Shown: positions 25,528 through 34,533 of the stretch, piece after piece | Numbering within the stretch: position 1 is the stretch's first letter | Layout of the letters: each line of letters starts with the position of its first letter | Assembly: GCA_028285625.1 (NCBI GenBank) | Contig: JANQOX010000021.1 | Location: 186,001 to 250,000, forward strand | Direction of reading: 5' to 3' | Source of the DNA: Myxococcota bacterium | Lineage (GTDB): Bacteria; Myxococcota_A; UBA9160; UBA6930 | Length of the DNA: 64,000 bases | Position numbers and translations under genes: made by a program | The notes under the pieces: model-generated | The model's database searches: none | Told to the model about the DNA's origin: nothing | The model's input: the letters and a program-made list of their open reading frames with translations, nothing else

Positions 25528-27843
25528 TCAGTCGTCGAACAGGAACGCGTCGGGCGTCGACTTCGGCATTCGAATGCGCGGGAAGGCGCCGAGGCCGAAG
25601 TCTTCGAAGCTGCCCTGCAGCACGATCTCGACCGGCAGGATCGACTCGCGCGAGCGCACCATGCCGTACTTCTCGCGGGCGCCCATGAACGTGTAGCTCG
25701 ACTGGGCATGCGGTCGGACGTCGATGTCGTCGATGGCCCCGAGCCGCGCCCGCTCGAAGAAGGCGTCGCGGTCCGCGTCGTGCTCGTGGTTCACGTCCGG
25801 GTCGGTGAGGGCCAGCTCACGCGACGACTCTTCGAGCTGGGCGACCAAGCGGGCGATGCGCTCTTCGGACACACGCCGGCGTACGCGCTCGGGCGGGTCG
25901 CCGTCGCGGCCACTCTCGTCGAGAAACGAGAGCTCGACCCAGCGGCCGCCCAACAGGGTGATGCCCTCGGGATGGAGCTCCCCGTTGAGGGCCTGGCCGT
26001 CGATCAGCCCCGGTACCAGGGCCAGGCCGTCGGGGCCTGCGACCTCGGGGTGCTCTTCGAGAAAGCCGCGGCTGATCCGGATGCGCTGAGCGGACGCCTG
26101 CTCGAGTTCTTCGCGAAGAGCGAGACCGGCCTGGGCGCCGGCTTCGGTGTCCTGGAAGCGCTGGGCGACCTCGCGCAGCAGCCGCTGCCGTACGTCTCTT
26201 TGCTTCTCGCGCTGCGATGCGACGAGGGCCTGTTCCGCGGCCTTCGGGCGCACCTTCTCGATCAGGTCGGGGTCGGGCTCCGGAGCCGACTCGATCAGGG
26301 TGAGTGCGCCCACGTGGTTGCCGCGGTCGCGCTCGTAGTCGATGAGCCACTCGCGAACCTCACCGGCGTACTCGCCGTTCGGGTAGCGCTCGAGATAGCG
26401 GCGGGCGAGGGTGGCGGGGCGCGACAGCTCCGACTTGAGGAACGGGAAGCGCAGGATCCGGTTTGGCGCCCCCATCGCCACGCCCATCATGGTCGGCAGC
26501 TCGACCAACCACTCGACCGAGCGCGGCAGGTCGCGGTCGCGCGCCCCGTGTGCCAGCGGTCCGAAGGCCAGCCAGCGAAACCGCTTCTCGGTGGCTTCGC
26601 CGCGCGCAGCCTGGAAGGCCAGGTAGGGATGCTGGTTGGTGCTGCCCAGCAGCGCCGCCGCATGTCGGGCCATGTTGACGTCGCCCAGGTCGTCGTCGGT
26701 CTCGGCGACGTCCTCGAGCGCGTCCCAGCCCGCGCTTTCGCTGCCCTGCTCCTCGAACTGCGACATCGCCAGTACGAAGGCGGCCTCGTCGGTCAGGGGT
26801 CCGCCTTCGGGCAGGGCTTCGAGCAGGCGTGCGGCCGGGGGCCCCATGGGTGCGCCGGGGTCGAGCATCGCCAGCAGCAGCTCGCGCTGACGCGGGTCGA
26901 CCACCGAAGGGTCGTCGCTCACGGCGATGCTGCGGGCGCGGCTCTGCTTGTACGCCTGCCCGGCGGCGGTGGCATTCTCGAGCAGTTCGAGGGCGTCGCC
27001 GTCCTCGGGCGAGAAGCGCAGCGTGCGCTCGGCCATGGCGGCGGCGAGCAGCGGGTCGCCCTTCTCCAAGGCGTTGCGCCCGCGCTTCAGGCTCAGGTCG
27101 CGCTGGGTCTCGAACCAGCGAAGCTGCGCCTCTTCGACCCGCGCCACAAGTTCGGCGGCTTCGGGGCTCTCCGGGTGTGCCTCGATGAAGCGCTTCCAGT
27201 GGTCGAGGGCCTGCCGCTCGTGGCGGCTCAGGTCTTCGCGCTGGCGCTCGGCCAGCGCCAGGTTGAGCAGGCTGTTGCCCAGGCGGAAGGGCAGGAAGGT
27301 GAGGCTCATGATCGAACGGCCCACCGGTTCGGACAGGGCGTTGAACACCCGTCCCCAGCGAACCCGGTGGTGATCGATCATGCGCGAGCGGGCCAGCTGC
27401 ATGGGGTCGTCTCGCACGTGCTCCTCGAGCTGCGTGCGAAGCGTCTCGTCCACGTCGCGTCGCTTCAGGATCCGGGCGAGATCGGCCCGGAACTCGCGCA
27501 CGTCCGTGCGCGTGGCGGTGCGCGCCAGCTCGGCGTAGGGGCCGAGGCCCGAGTAGCCCTGGCCCTGCTCCAGACGCTCGGAGTCGATCAGGCCGATCCG
27601 GGTGACCTGGAAGTCCACGTCTTCGGGCGTACCCACGAAGATGGCGGCGGCCAGATCGCGGGCCGCGCGATCCGCGTCGTCCGGCATGTACGTCGCCATG
27701 CGCGGCAGCTGCTCCAGGGGATCGACCGGCGGGGGCGGTGCGAGCGAAGAGCAGCCGCACAGCAGGGCGACGAGGAGCGCCGCCCTCGCGGCGATCCAGG
27801 CGGCAGCGGGTCGGGAGTTCGAGCTACGGAGAGAATCGGTCAC
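25528..27843 (-). CDS. Large lipoprotein of unknown function, TPR-like helices
   Basis: 771 residues. A hydrophobic N-terminus ends in LLCGC (lipobox, Cys31), followed by a Pro-rich stretch, so it is probably lipid-anchored. The body is mostly helical with repeated A-x-x-x-L-E-x-x-P patterns like TPRs (residues ~205-310 and ~490-580) and a C-terminal ~120 residues with many Asp/Glu. A WVELSFLDESGRD segment near 645 and YTFMGAREKYGM near 725 look conserved. I recognise no catalytic motif. Overlaps the 324-residue lipoprotein gene by 20 bases; the pair may form an envelope complex. Confidence 0.8.
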   Translation of the reverse strand: MTDSLRSSNSRPAAAWIAARAALLVALLCGCSSLAPPPPVDPLEQLPRMATYMPDDADRAARDLAAAIFVGTPEDVDFQVTRIGLIDSERLEQGQGYSGLGPYAELARTATRTDVREFRADLARILKRRDVDETLRTQLEEHVRDDPMQLARSRMIDHHRVRWGRVFNALSEPVGRSIMSLTFLPFRLGNSLLNLALAERQREDLSRHERQALDHWKRFIEAHPESPEAAELVARVEEAQLRWFETQRDLSLKRGRNALEKGDPLLAAAMAERTLRFSPEDGDALELLENATAAGQAYKQSRARSIAVSDDPSVVDPRQRELLLAMLDPGAPMGPPAARLLEALPEGGPLTDEAAFVLAMSQFEEQGSESAGWDALEDVAETDDDLGDVNMARHAAALLGSTNQHPYLAFQAARGEATEKRFRWLAFGPLAHGARDRDLPRSVEWLVELPTMMGVAMGAPNRILRFPFLKSELSRPATLARRYLERYPNGEYAGEVREWLIDYERDRGNHVGALTLIESAPEPDPDLIEKVRPKAAEQALVASQREKQRDVRQRLLREVAQRFQDTEAGAQAGLALREELEQASAQRIRISRGFLEEHPEVAGPDGLALVPGLIDGQALNGELHPEGITLLGGRWVELSFLDESGRDGDPPERVRRRVSEERIARLVAQLEESSRELALTDPDVNHEHDADRDAFFERARLGAIDDIDVRPHAQSSYTFMGAREKYGMVRSRESILPVEIVLQGSFEDFGLGAFPRIRMPKSTPDAFLFDD

Positions 27844-28798
27844 GGTCTACCTGAAGGGTAAAGGCCAGGAAGGCTTCCAGCCGCCGGGCGGCCTCGAGTT
27901 TCTCGGTGGCGCCGTCCTGGTTGGCGATGGCTTCGTAGAGGCGCGAGGCCGCCTCGACCAGCTCCTCGAAACGGGGTGGGTCGAACGATAGGGACTCGGG
28001 AGGGTGGGTCTCGACGTATTCGACGGTGAGTTCCGCGTACAGGTTGGCGAGCGAGAGCAGGTGCTGGTTGGTGTTCTTGCTCTCGCGGTGGGCCACGACC
28101 AGCTGCTGGATGGCGCCCAGCGCGCGCACGTCGCCATCCGGGTCCAGGCGGCGGGTGTCCACCAGGAAGCCCGCGCGCGCCACATCGGTGCGTTCCATCT
28201 CCTCCCGGACGATGGCTGCGTAGTGGGTTCCCTCCACGTCCGGGAGGATGGCATTCAGGAGCGCGGTGCGCGCGTCGTAGATGCCGAGCACGCGGTTGGC
28301 GTCGGCCAGGTCCTCGGGGGTGGGGGCGAGCAGGACGGACTCGGCCAGGGCGTCACACAGCGACGCGCTGCGCAGGGCGTCGAGCCTGAGCGGCGACTCG
28401 CGCTCGGCCGCCTTGCGGTAGCTGGTGGCGGCCAGCTCGTAGGCGCGCAGCCGTTCCAGGGCGCGACCCTTGGCGAAGGAGATCACGTCGTCGAAGGTGC
28501 CCGCGCGCAGCGCCTCGCTGTGCACCTTCTCGAGATTCTCGAGCCGGAGCAGGGAGCCGCGGTAGACGTTGCGCCCGGTGTAGTCGAGCGCGGGCTCGAA
28601 GCGGTAGGTGTCGTCCGGCACGTGTCGGCGCAGCAGCGCCACCACTTCGAGCAGGCTCTCGGCAGGGCGGTAGCGCGGGTCCTCTTTCGGAGGTCCGCTC
28701 GCACAGCCCGCCGCCAGGACGAGCCCGACGCCGAGTGCCAGCGCGCGGGCCCGCGCGCGGCCGAAGGGCCTTCGCGGCGTCCGCACGCCCGGTTTCAT
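27824..28798 (-). CDS. Lipoprotein of unknown function
   Basis: 324 residues. The signal peptide ends LVLAAGC (Cys32, lipobox). The mature part is helical; residues ~45-180 include E-S-L-L-E-V-V-A-L-L-R-R and repeated Ala-rich helices that resemble solenoid repeats, but no known motif is visible. Its start overlaps the stop of the LeuA-like gene (ATGA), and its end overlaps the 771-residue lipoprotein gene, so the three are one transcriptional unit on the minus strand. Both lipoproteins share length-independent features (lipobox, acidic, helical), which hints at a joint role. Confidence 0.78.
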   Translation of the reverse strand: MKPGVRTPRRPFGRARARALALGVGLVLAAGCASGPPKEDPRYRPAESLLEVVALLRRHVPDDTYRFEPALDYTGRNVYRGSLLRLENLEKVHSEALRAGTFDDVISFAKGRALERLRAYELAATSYRKAAERESPLRLDALRSASLCDALAESVLLAPTPEDLADANRVLGIYDARTALLNAILPDVEGTHYAAIVREEMERTDVARAGFLVDTRRLDPDGDVRALGAIQQLVVAHRESKNTNQHLLSLANLYAELTVEYVETHPPESLSFDPPRFEELVEAASRLYEAIANQDGATEKLEAARRLEAFLAFTLQVDRDRFSP

Positions 28799-30333
28799 GC
28801 TTCGTCCTGCCGGGCCGCCACCACGTTCAGCATCTTCTCGGTGGCGATCACGGCGGCGGCGATCTGGTCGGAGTCGACGCCGAGGGTCGAGAAGCCGTCC
28901 TCGTCATCGCCGCGCCAGGTGATGATCGTCTCCACGAGCGCGCTGGTCCGCCCGCCCGGCGGGATCCTCACCCGGAAGTCCTGCAGTCGCGGCACTTCGA
29001 TGCCGAAGCGTCGCACGGCCTTCTTCACCGCGTTCATGAACGCGTCGTAGCCCCCGTCGCCCGTGGCCTCGGCCTCGGAGCACTCGCCGTGGTAGGCGAC
29101 CTCGACACTCGCCTGGGGCTGTGCGCCATCGCCCACGCTCACGTGGTACGTCGCGATGCGCAGCATCTGCTCGGGAGGTGTCTTCAGCACGTCGGCGATG
29201 ATGAAGCGCAGGTCTTCCGGGACCACGGCATGCTTCTTGTCGCCGAGTTCGACGATGCGTTGGAGAACCAGGTCGCGCTCCTGGTCCGAGAGCTGGATGC
29301 CCAGGCGCTTCAGGTTCTCGTTGACCGAGGCCTTGCCCGAGAGCTTTCCCAGCGCGTACCGGCGCTTGCGACCGAAGCGCGCCGGGGCCAGGGCGGTGGT
29401 GTAGAGATCGCCCTTGGCGTCGCCGTCGGCGTGGATGCCTGCGGCATGGGTGAACACGTCGCGCCCCACGATCGGGGCGTTCGCGCTCACGTCCTTGCCG
29501 CTGAAGATCTCGACCATGCGCGACACGGCCACCAGCCGGCTCTCGTCCACGGCGGTCTCGCCGACGCCGTGGTCGCGCAGGGCGGCCACCACCTCGGCGA
29601 GCTTGGTGTTGCCAGCGCGCTCGCCCAGTCCGTTCACGCTGGTGTGCACGCCGCGCGCGCCCGCCTCGACGGCGGCCAGGCAGTTGGCCGTGGCCAGCCC
29701 ATAGTCGTTGTGGCCGTGGAACTCGAAGTGCACGTCCGGCCAGGTGGCGGCCATGAGCCCGACGTAACGCGAGACGTCTGCGGGCGCGAAGGTGCCCAGC
29801 GTATCGGCGAGGTAGACGCGGTCGACGCGTTGCTCGCCGAGGCACTGCATCATCGCGAAGACGTAGTCGAAGCTCTCGCGGACGCCGCTCGACCAGTCCT
29901 CCAGGTAGACGTTGGTCCGCACCCGGCGCTTGCGCGCGTAGGCGAGCGTGGACGACACCCACTTGCGGTGCTTCTCGGGGGCCATTCGCAGCTGGCCGCG
30001 GCAGTGCTTCTCGCTGCCCTTCACCAGCAGGTTCATGACCTGCCCGCCCGCCTCGCGAAGCCAGTCGACCGAGAGCTGGCCGTCGCAGTAGCCGAGCATC
30101 TCGATGCGGCCGAGCAGGCCTTCCTTGCGCGCCCAACGTGTGATCTGCCGGGCGGCTTCGCGCTCGCCCTCGGAGACCCGGGTGCCCGCGATCTCGATGC
30201 GGTCGACGCCGACGTCGGCCACCAGCATGCGCGCCAGCTGCAGCTTCTCGGCCGGCGTGTAGGCGATCTCCGGCGTCTGCTCTCCGTCGCGGAGCGTGGT
30301 GTCCATCACCTCGATGTGTCGAACGTCGGCCAA
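28795..30333 (-). CDS. 2-isopropylmalate/citramalate synthase-like protein (LeuA family)
   Basis: 512 residues from TTG 30333, with GAGAGG seven bases upstream. MDTTLRDGEQTPEIAYTPAE is the HMGL-like acetyl-CoA condensing signature, with the metal-binding Asp and Arg; the HxH pair is FEFHGHNDYGLA, and SVNGLGERAGNTKL follows, all as in LeuA. Residues ~400-512 form the allosteric LeuA dimer domain (GYDAFMNAVKKAVRRFGIEV). It would add acetyl-CoA to a 2-oxo acid for leucine, isoleucine or a related pathway. It is the distant LeuA type, so isopropylmalate versus citramalate cannot be decided. No other leu gene is nearby, and its downstream neighbours are lipoproteins. Confidence 0.82.
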   Translation of the reverse strand: MADVRHIEVMDTTLRDGEQTPEIAYTPAEKLQLARMLVADVGVDRIEIAGTRVSEGEREAARQITRWARKEGLLGRIEMLGYCDGQLSVDWLREAGGQVMNLLVKGSEKHCRGQLRMAPEKHRKWVSSTLAYARKRRVRTNVYLEDWSSGVRESFDYVFAMMQCLGEQRVDRVYLADTLGTFAPADVSRYVGLMAATWPDVHFEFHGHNDYGLATANCLAAVEAGARGVHTSVNGLGERAGNTKLAEVVAALRDHGVGETAVDESRLVAVSRMVEIFSGKDVSANAPIVGRDVFTHAAGIHADGDAKGDLYTTALAPARFGRKRRYALGKLSGKASVNENLKRLGIQLSDQERDLVLQRIVELGDKKHAVVPEDLRFIIADVLKTPPEQMLRIATYHVSVGDGAQPQASVEVAYHGECSEAEATGDGGYDAFMNAVKKAVRRFGIEVPRLQDFRVRIPPGGRTSALVETIITWRGDDEDGFSTLGVDSDQIAAAVIATEKMLNVVAARQDEA

Positions 30334-30416
30334 GCGGGTGCCTCTCGAACTCGCGGCGCAGCGCGTCCCCGGTGCGGAGCGGGGCTGGCTGGACAGGGTA
30401 CCGGTAGACTCGCGCC

Positions 30417-31388
30417 ATGTCCCCGCACCCCGACCGCGCCTTCGTCGTCGAGTCGACCGAGGCGGGCTGGCGGCTCGATGCCTGGCTGGCGGCTGCGCTC
30501 GGCGCCTCCCGATCTGCGGTTCGCCGCTGCCTCGACGGGGGCCGGGTCCGCGTGGACGGCCGCGCCGTGGGCCTCGGCGACAAGGGGCAGCCGGTCGTCG
30601 AGGGCGCACGCGTGGAGGTCTCGGCCTGGACCGACCCGGCCGACCTGATGCCGGTGCCCGAACCCGAGGCGCCGCTTGCCGTGTTGGACGAGGGCCCCGG
30701 CTGGGTCGCCGTCGACAAGCCCGCCGGGCAGCCCGTGCACCCGCTCGCCGAGGGCGAGGGCGGGACGGCGCTGAACGCGCTGGTGGCGCGGCATCCCGAG
30801 ATCGTCGGGGTGGGCGAAGGGGGCCTGCGCTGCGGCGTGGTGCACCGGCTCGACGTCGATACGTCCGGCGTGCTGCTGTTCGCCACCGAAGAGGAGCGTT
30901 TCGCGATGTTGCGCCGGGCCTTCCGCCGCCACCGGGCGCGCAAGACCTATCGCGCCTGGGCGGCGGGCTCGCTCTCTGGCGAGGGCCACTGCGTGGTGCA
31001 CCTGGCGGTGGGCCGCCACCGGCCGGCCAAGGTGCGCGTAGTAGCCGAAGGCGACGAACCGGCTCCGCCCGGGTCGCGTCGCACCGAACTTTCGTGGCGC
31101 GCGCTCGGCGAGGATGCCGCGCGGGGCGCGACCCTCGTCGAGGTGAAGCCGGTGACGGGCTTTCTGCATCAGATCCGCGTCACCCTCGCGCACCTGGGGC
31201 ACCCGCTGCTCGGAGATCGGACCTACGCGAGCGAGGCCCTGGCCGCGGCGGCCCCGCGGCACCTGTTGCACGCCGCGCATATCCGCATCGCCGACGTCGA
31301 GGCCGCATCGCCCGACCCGGCCGACTTTGCGCCGGAGCCGAACGGGTCCGGGACGGCGATCGGGCAGGTCGGTCCGGAAGACGCCTAG
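30417..31388 (+). CDS. RluA-family RNA pseudouridine synthase
   Basis: 323 residues. An S4-like N-terminus (WRLDAWLAAALGASRSAVRRC) precedes the catalytic domain; CGVVHRLDVDTSGVLLFA contains the catalytic Asp of the HRLDxxTSG motif, and TGFLHQIRVTLAHLGHPLLG is the second family motif. It isomerises uridine in rRNA or tRNA. Divergent from the LeuA-like gene (83 bases). The last ~25 residues are a poorly conserved tail. Its stop shares four bases with the convergent O-methyltransferase stop. Confidence 0.92.
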   Translation: MSPHPDRAFVVESTEAGWRLDAWLAAALGASRSAVRRCLDGGRVRVDGRAVGLGDKGQPVVEGARVEVSAWTDPADLMPVPEPEAPLAVLDEGPGWVAVDKPAGQPVHPLAEGEGGTALNALVARHPEIVGVGEGGLRCGVVHRLDVDTSGVLLFATEEERFAMLRRAFRRHRARKTYRAWAAGSLSGEGHCVVHLAVGRHRPAKVRVVAEGDEPAPPGSRRTELSWRALGEDAARGATLVEVKPVTGFLHQIRVTLAHLGHPLLGDRTYASEALAAAAPRHLLHAAHIRIADVEAASPDPADFAPEPNGSGTAIGQVGPEDA

Positions 31389-32047
31389 CGCTTTCGCAGC
31401 AGCGTGAGGCCGTCGGAGACGGGGATCATCGCGCAGTCGAACCGCTCGTCGTCGCGGCAGCGGTCGTTGAACGCGCGGATCGCGAGGGTGTCGGGGTCCT
31501 GCGCGTCCTCGCGGATCACCGCGCCGTGCCACAGCACGTTGTCCACCAGGATCAGGCCGCCGGTGCGCAGGCGAGGGTGCAGGGCATCTACGTACCCCGC
31601 GTAGCCGGTCTTGTCGGCGTCGATGAATGCGAGGTCGAAGGTCTCCTGCTCGGGCAGCGACGCGAGGGTCTCGGCAGCTGGGCCGATGCGAAGCGAGATC
31701 CGGTCGGCGACGCCGGCCTTCTCCCAGGCCTGGCGGCCCACCGCGGTCCACTCGTCGCTCACGTCGCAGCAGAGCAGTTGGCCGTCATCGGGCAGGCCGC
31801 GTGCGATGCAGAGCGCGGAATAGCCGGTGAACGTGCCGATCTCGATGGCCCTCTTCACGCCGAGGGCGCGAACCATCAGGGTCATGAAGGCGCCCTGCTC
31901 GGGCGCGATCTGCATGCGGGACACGCCGCCGAGCTGGCGGGTGGTCTCGATCAGTTCTTCCTGGATGGCGTCGGGAGGGGTGCCGTGTTCGACCAGGTAG
32001 GTGTGCAGTGCGGGCTCGAGGCCGAGGCTCTTGATGGCGTCGGTCAT
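31385..32047 (-). CDS. SAM-dependent O-methyltransferase (CCoAOMT type)
   Basis: 220 residues, the normal length. SAM motif I is AIEIGTFTGYSALCIARGLP (residues ~68-87); FDLAFIDADKTGYAGYVDAL and GGLILVDNVLWHG contain the metal-binding Asp residues of the catechol/caffeoyl-CoA type. It transfers methyl from SAM to a hydroxyl group on a small molecule. Four bases upstream of it on the same strand a small TPR gene ends, so both may share a message. The convergent RluA gene overlaps its stop by the palindrome CTAG. Confidence 0.9.
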   Translation of the reverse strand: MTDAIKSLGLEPALHTYLVEHGTPPDAIQEELIETTRQLGGVSRMQIAPEQGAFMTLMVRALGVKRAIEIGTFTGYSALCIARGLPDDGQLLCCDVSDEWTAVGRQAWEKAGVADRISLRIGPAAETLASLPEQETFDLAFIDADKTGYAGYVDALHPRLRTGGLILVDNVLWHGAVIREDAQDPDTLAIRAFNDRCRDDERFDCAMIPVSDGLTLLRKR

Positions 32048-32050
32048 GGC

Positions 32051-32374
32051 TCAGTCGTCGCTCTGCATCGACAGCCGCATGGCCACGGCGGCAGCCTCTT
32101 CGGCCTCCGGAATGTGCCCCTGCTGCTGCAGCAGGCGCGACAGGTTGGTGTGGCTGAGCGCGTCGTTGGGCTCGAGGTCGATCAAGCGGCGGGCGGCCTC
32201 GACGGCGCCGTCGAGATCGCCGAGACGGGCCAGCGCCATGGAGAGGCCGTTCCATGCGATCGCCAGCTCCGGATCCGCGGTGATCGCCTGGCGGTAGCCC
32301 GCGACGGCCTCTTCGAAGCGATCGTTTGCATAGTGCTGGAAGGCGGCGCGCTGAAGGGTTCGGGCGTCGGACAT
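32051..32374 (-). CDS. Small TPR protein
   Basis: 107 residues made of about three tetratricopeptide units: Q-H-Y-A-N-D-R-F-E-E-A-V-A-G-Y-R-Q-A, then AIAWNGLSMALARLGDLDGA and DALSHTNLSRLLQQQGHIPE. There is no signal peptide or catalytic domain, so it is probably a protein-interaction adaptor in the cytosol. It precedes the O-methyltransferase gene by 3 bases. The dehalogenase promoter on the other strand overlaps its start codon region. Confidence 0.82.
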   Translation of the reverse strand: MSDARTLQRAAFQHYANDRFEEAVAGYRQAITADPELAIAWNGLSMALARLGDLDGAVEAARRLIDLEPNDALSHTNLSRLLQQQGHIPEAEEAAAVAMRLSMQSDD

Positions 32375-32398
32375 GGCGCGAGTATAATGCCCGCGCTC
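32368..32398 (+). promoter_or_regulatory. Sigma-70-type promoter candidate for the dehalogenase gene
   Basis: A perfect -10 TATAAT lies at 32393-32398 in very GC-rich DNA, where it is rare by chance. The best -35 is CGGACA at 32368-32373 with a 19-base spacer, four of six matches. Transcription would start near 32405, about 38 bases before the dehalogenase ATG. Confidence 0.5.
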
Positions 32399-32442
32399 CG
32401 GAGTTCCGAACGCCGGCCGGTGTCGCCACCTCGAGGTGTCCC

Positions 32443-33489
32443 ATGCGAATCGTCCTCGGTGTCCTGTTCGCCCTCGTGGCGCTCGCCGGTGTTGCGGTGA
32501 TCACCCTCCAGTCCTCCACCGAGTGGGAGGTGGGCCCGGTGGAGCGGACGCCCGATGCGCGCTTCGCCGACCTGCCGGACTACCCCTTTGCCCCGCACTA
32601 CGCAGAGGTCTCGGGCTACCGGGTGCACTACCTCGACGAGGGGCCCGAGGACGGGGAGCCGATCCTGCTGCTCCACGGTCAGCCCTCCTGGAGCTACCTC
32701 TACCGGCACATGATCCCGCCGCTCGCGGAGGCCGGGTACCGCGTCGTGGTGCCCGACCTGGTCGGCTTCGGAAAGTCCGACAAGCCCACCCGGCAGAGCG
32801 ACTACAGCCACCAGATGCACGTGGACCTCATGGCCGAGCTGGTGCGTCAGCTCGACCTGCGGGGCGTCACCTTCTTCGGCCAGGACTGGGGCGGCCTGAT
32901 CGGGCTGCGCGTGGTCGCCGACGATCCGGACCGGTTCGCCCGCATCATGATCTCGAACACGGGCCTTCCCGCGGCCGGGGGCATCCTGGGTTGGGTCGGC
33001 TTTCCGCTCTTCCAGATCGCCGTCTGGTGGCAGGGCGACGTGCAGGGGCTCGACCCGGGCGATGGCAGCTTCTCCTTTCCGCGCTGGGTGGCCTACGCGC
33101 GCAACGCCCGTGACTTCGACATGCAGGCCCTCTTTCAGCGGGCGACCGAGCGCGAGCTCTCCCCCGCCGAGCTCGACGGCTACGCTGCGCCCTTCGCGGG
33201 CGAGGAGCACCTGGCCGGGGCCCGGATCTTTCCGTTCCTGGTACCCAGCCAGTTGCGCGAGAACGACCGGGCCATGCGCGAGGTCTACGACCAATGGACC
33301 AGGCCCTTCCTCACCGCTTTCGGCGATTCGGATCCGGTCACCGCCGGCGGCGACGTGCTCTGGCAGGAGCGGGTCCCGGGCGCGCAGGGCCAGCCCCACA
33401 CGACGGTCGAGGGCGCCGGACACTTCATCCAGGAAGATCGGCCCGAGCGTCTCGTCGAGCTGATGATCGCCTTCATCGAGAACGACTGA
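32443..33489 (+). CDS. Membrane-anchored haloalkane dehalogenase-like hydrolase
   Basis: 348 residues, ~40 longer than soluble haloalkane dehalogenases because of an N-terminal membrane segment (IVLGVLFALVALAGVAVITL). The alpha/beta-hydrolase part has HGQPSWSYLYRHM (oxyanion and halide-binding Trp), nucleophile Asp in TFFGQDWGGLIGL (near 149), acid FGDSDPVT and base His in VEGAGHFIQED; this triad order fits dehalogenase subfamily I. It would release halide from alkyl halides by hydrolysis, probably on the periplasmic face. Alternative: an epoxide or ester hydrolase. It has its own promoter. Confidence 0.8.
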   Translation: MRIVLGVLFALVALAGVAVITLQSSTEWEVGPVERTPDARFADLPDYPFAPHYAEVSGYRVHYLDEGPEDGEPILLLHGQPSWSYLYRHMIPPLAEAGYRVVVPDLVGFGKSDKPTRQSDYSHQMHVDLMAELVRQLDLRGVTFFGQDWGGLIGLRVVADDPDRFARIMISNTGLPAAGGILGWVGFPLFQIAVWWQGDVQGLDPGDGSFSFPRWVAYARNARDFDMQALFQRATERELSPAELDGYAAPFAGEEHLAGARIFPFLVPSQLRENDRAMREVYDQWTRPFLTAFGDSDPVTAGGDVLWQERVPGAQGQPHTTVEGAGHFIQEDRPERLVELMIAFIEND

Positions 33490-33495
33490 ACCCTC

Positions 33496-34470
33496 TTGGA
33501 CTTCCGCACGCTAGGCGACGACGAGCGTGAAGCGGTGCTCGAGCTGCTCGACGGTTGGGACGTGGGGGACGGCTGGCGCCCGGCGGACTTCTTTCGCCGC
33601 TACCAGCGAGACGACCCGACCTTCGCACCCGCGAACATGCACGTGGCTGTCGAGGATGGACGGCTGTGGTCGTGCGTGCAGGTCTTCCCCCGCCCGCTGC
33701 GCATGCGGGGTCGCGTCGTTCCCTGCGGAGGGATCGGCAGCGTGTACACCCATCCCGACCGCCGCCAACAGGGCCTGGCGGAGGTGCTGCTCGGCCGCGC
33801 GGCGCGGGCCATGCGCGAAGGCGGCATGCCCCTCTCGCTGCTGTTCGCGATGCGCATTCCCTGGTACTCGAAGCTCGGCTGGGTTTCATATCCGCAGCCG
33901 CGCTTGCTGCTACGCGGCCCATCCGACGTGACGAGTGCGGGCGAGCCGTTCGAGGCCGCGCGCGACCTCGCCGAGGTGCGCGCGATCCACGAGGCCTACG
34001 ACGCCGGACTCACCCTGGGCGTCGTGCGCGACGACGCGCTCTGGCAGGCTTCGCTCGCGAACGCCGGCAACCCCGACGAACGCTTCCGGGTGGTGCGCGA
34101 CGGGGCCGGCGTCTCGGCCTACCTGCGCACCACGCGCCTGTCGGGCATGAACAACCTGCTCGAGGTGGGCCGCCGGGCCGGCGACGCGGTGGCCGGCGAG
34201 GCCCTGGCCCGGCTCGTCGCTGCCGAGGTGGGCGAGCTGCTGGTGGCGCCGGGGCTGCACTTCGAGCCGGGTCTCCTGCCCGCCCTCTCGCAGCGGGGTG
34301 TCCACGCCCAGACCGTGGAGGACCCGACCGCCATGCTGCGCTGTCTCGACGCCGAATCGCTGGGCGCGCGACTCGGCGAGCAGCCTGCTCCGGGGGAGAG
34401 CGGCGACGCCTTCCTGGCGAGGATGCTCGGTGGCGAGCCCTTCACCTTCTGGACCGCCGATCGGTTCTGA
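33496..34470 (+). CDS. GNAT acetyltransferase, Eis-like
   Basis: 324 residues from TTG 33496, six bases after the dehalogenase stop. The acetyl-CoA site is CGGIGSVYTHPDRRQQGLAE (residues ~76-95, R/Q-x-x-G-x-A variant), and MRIPWYSKLGWVSYPQPRLL continues the fold. Residues ~150-324 are a second, degenerate domain as in Eis-family enzymes, which acetylate amines on aminoglycosides, peptides or proteins. No RBS is convincing before the TTG, so translation may be coupled to the dehalogenase. Confidence 0.75.
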   Translation: MDFRTLGDDEREAVLELLDGWDVGDGWRPADFFRRYQRDDPTFAPANMHVAVEDGRLWSCVQVFPRPLRMRGRVVPCGGIGSVYTHPDRRQQGLAEVLLGRAARAMREGGMPLSLLFAMRIPWYSKLGWVSYPQPRLLLRGPSDVTSAGEPFEAARDLAEVRAIHEAYDAGLTLGVVRDDALWQASLANAGNPDERFRVVRDGAGVSAYLRTTRLSGMNNLLEVGRRAGDAVAGEALARLVAAEVGELLVAPGLHFEPGLLPALSQRGVHAQTVEDPTAMLRCLDAESLGARLGEQPAPGESGDAFLARMLGGEPFTFWTADRF

Positions 34471-34533
34471 CCGGCCAGCGGCGCTCTCGACCCAGCCAGG
34501 CGTGCCGGCGGAGATCGCTAACCTGATCGGTCG

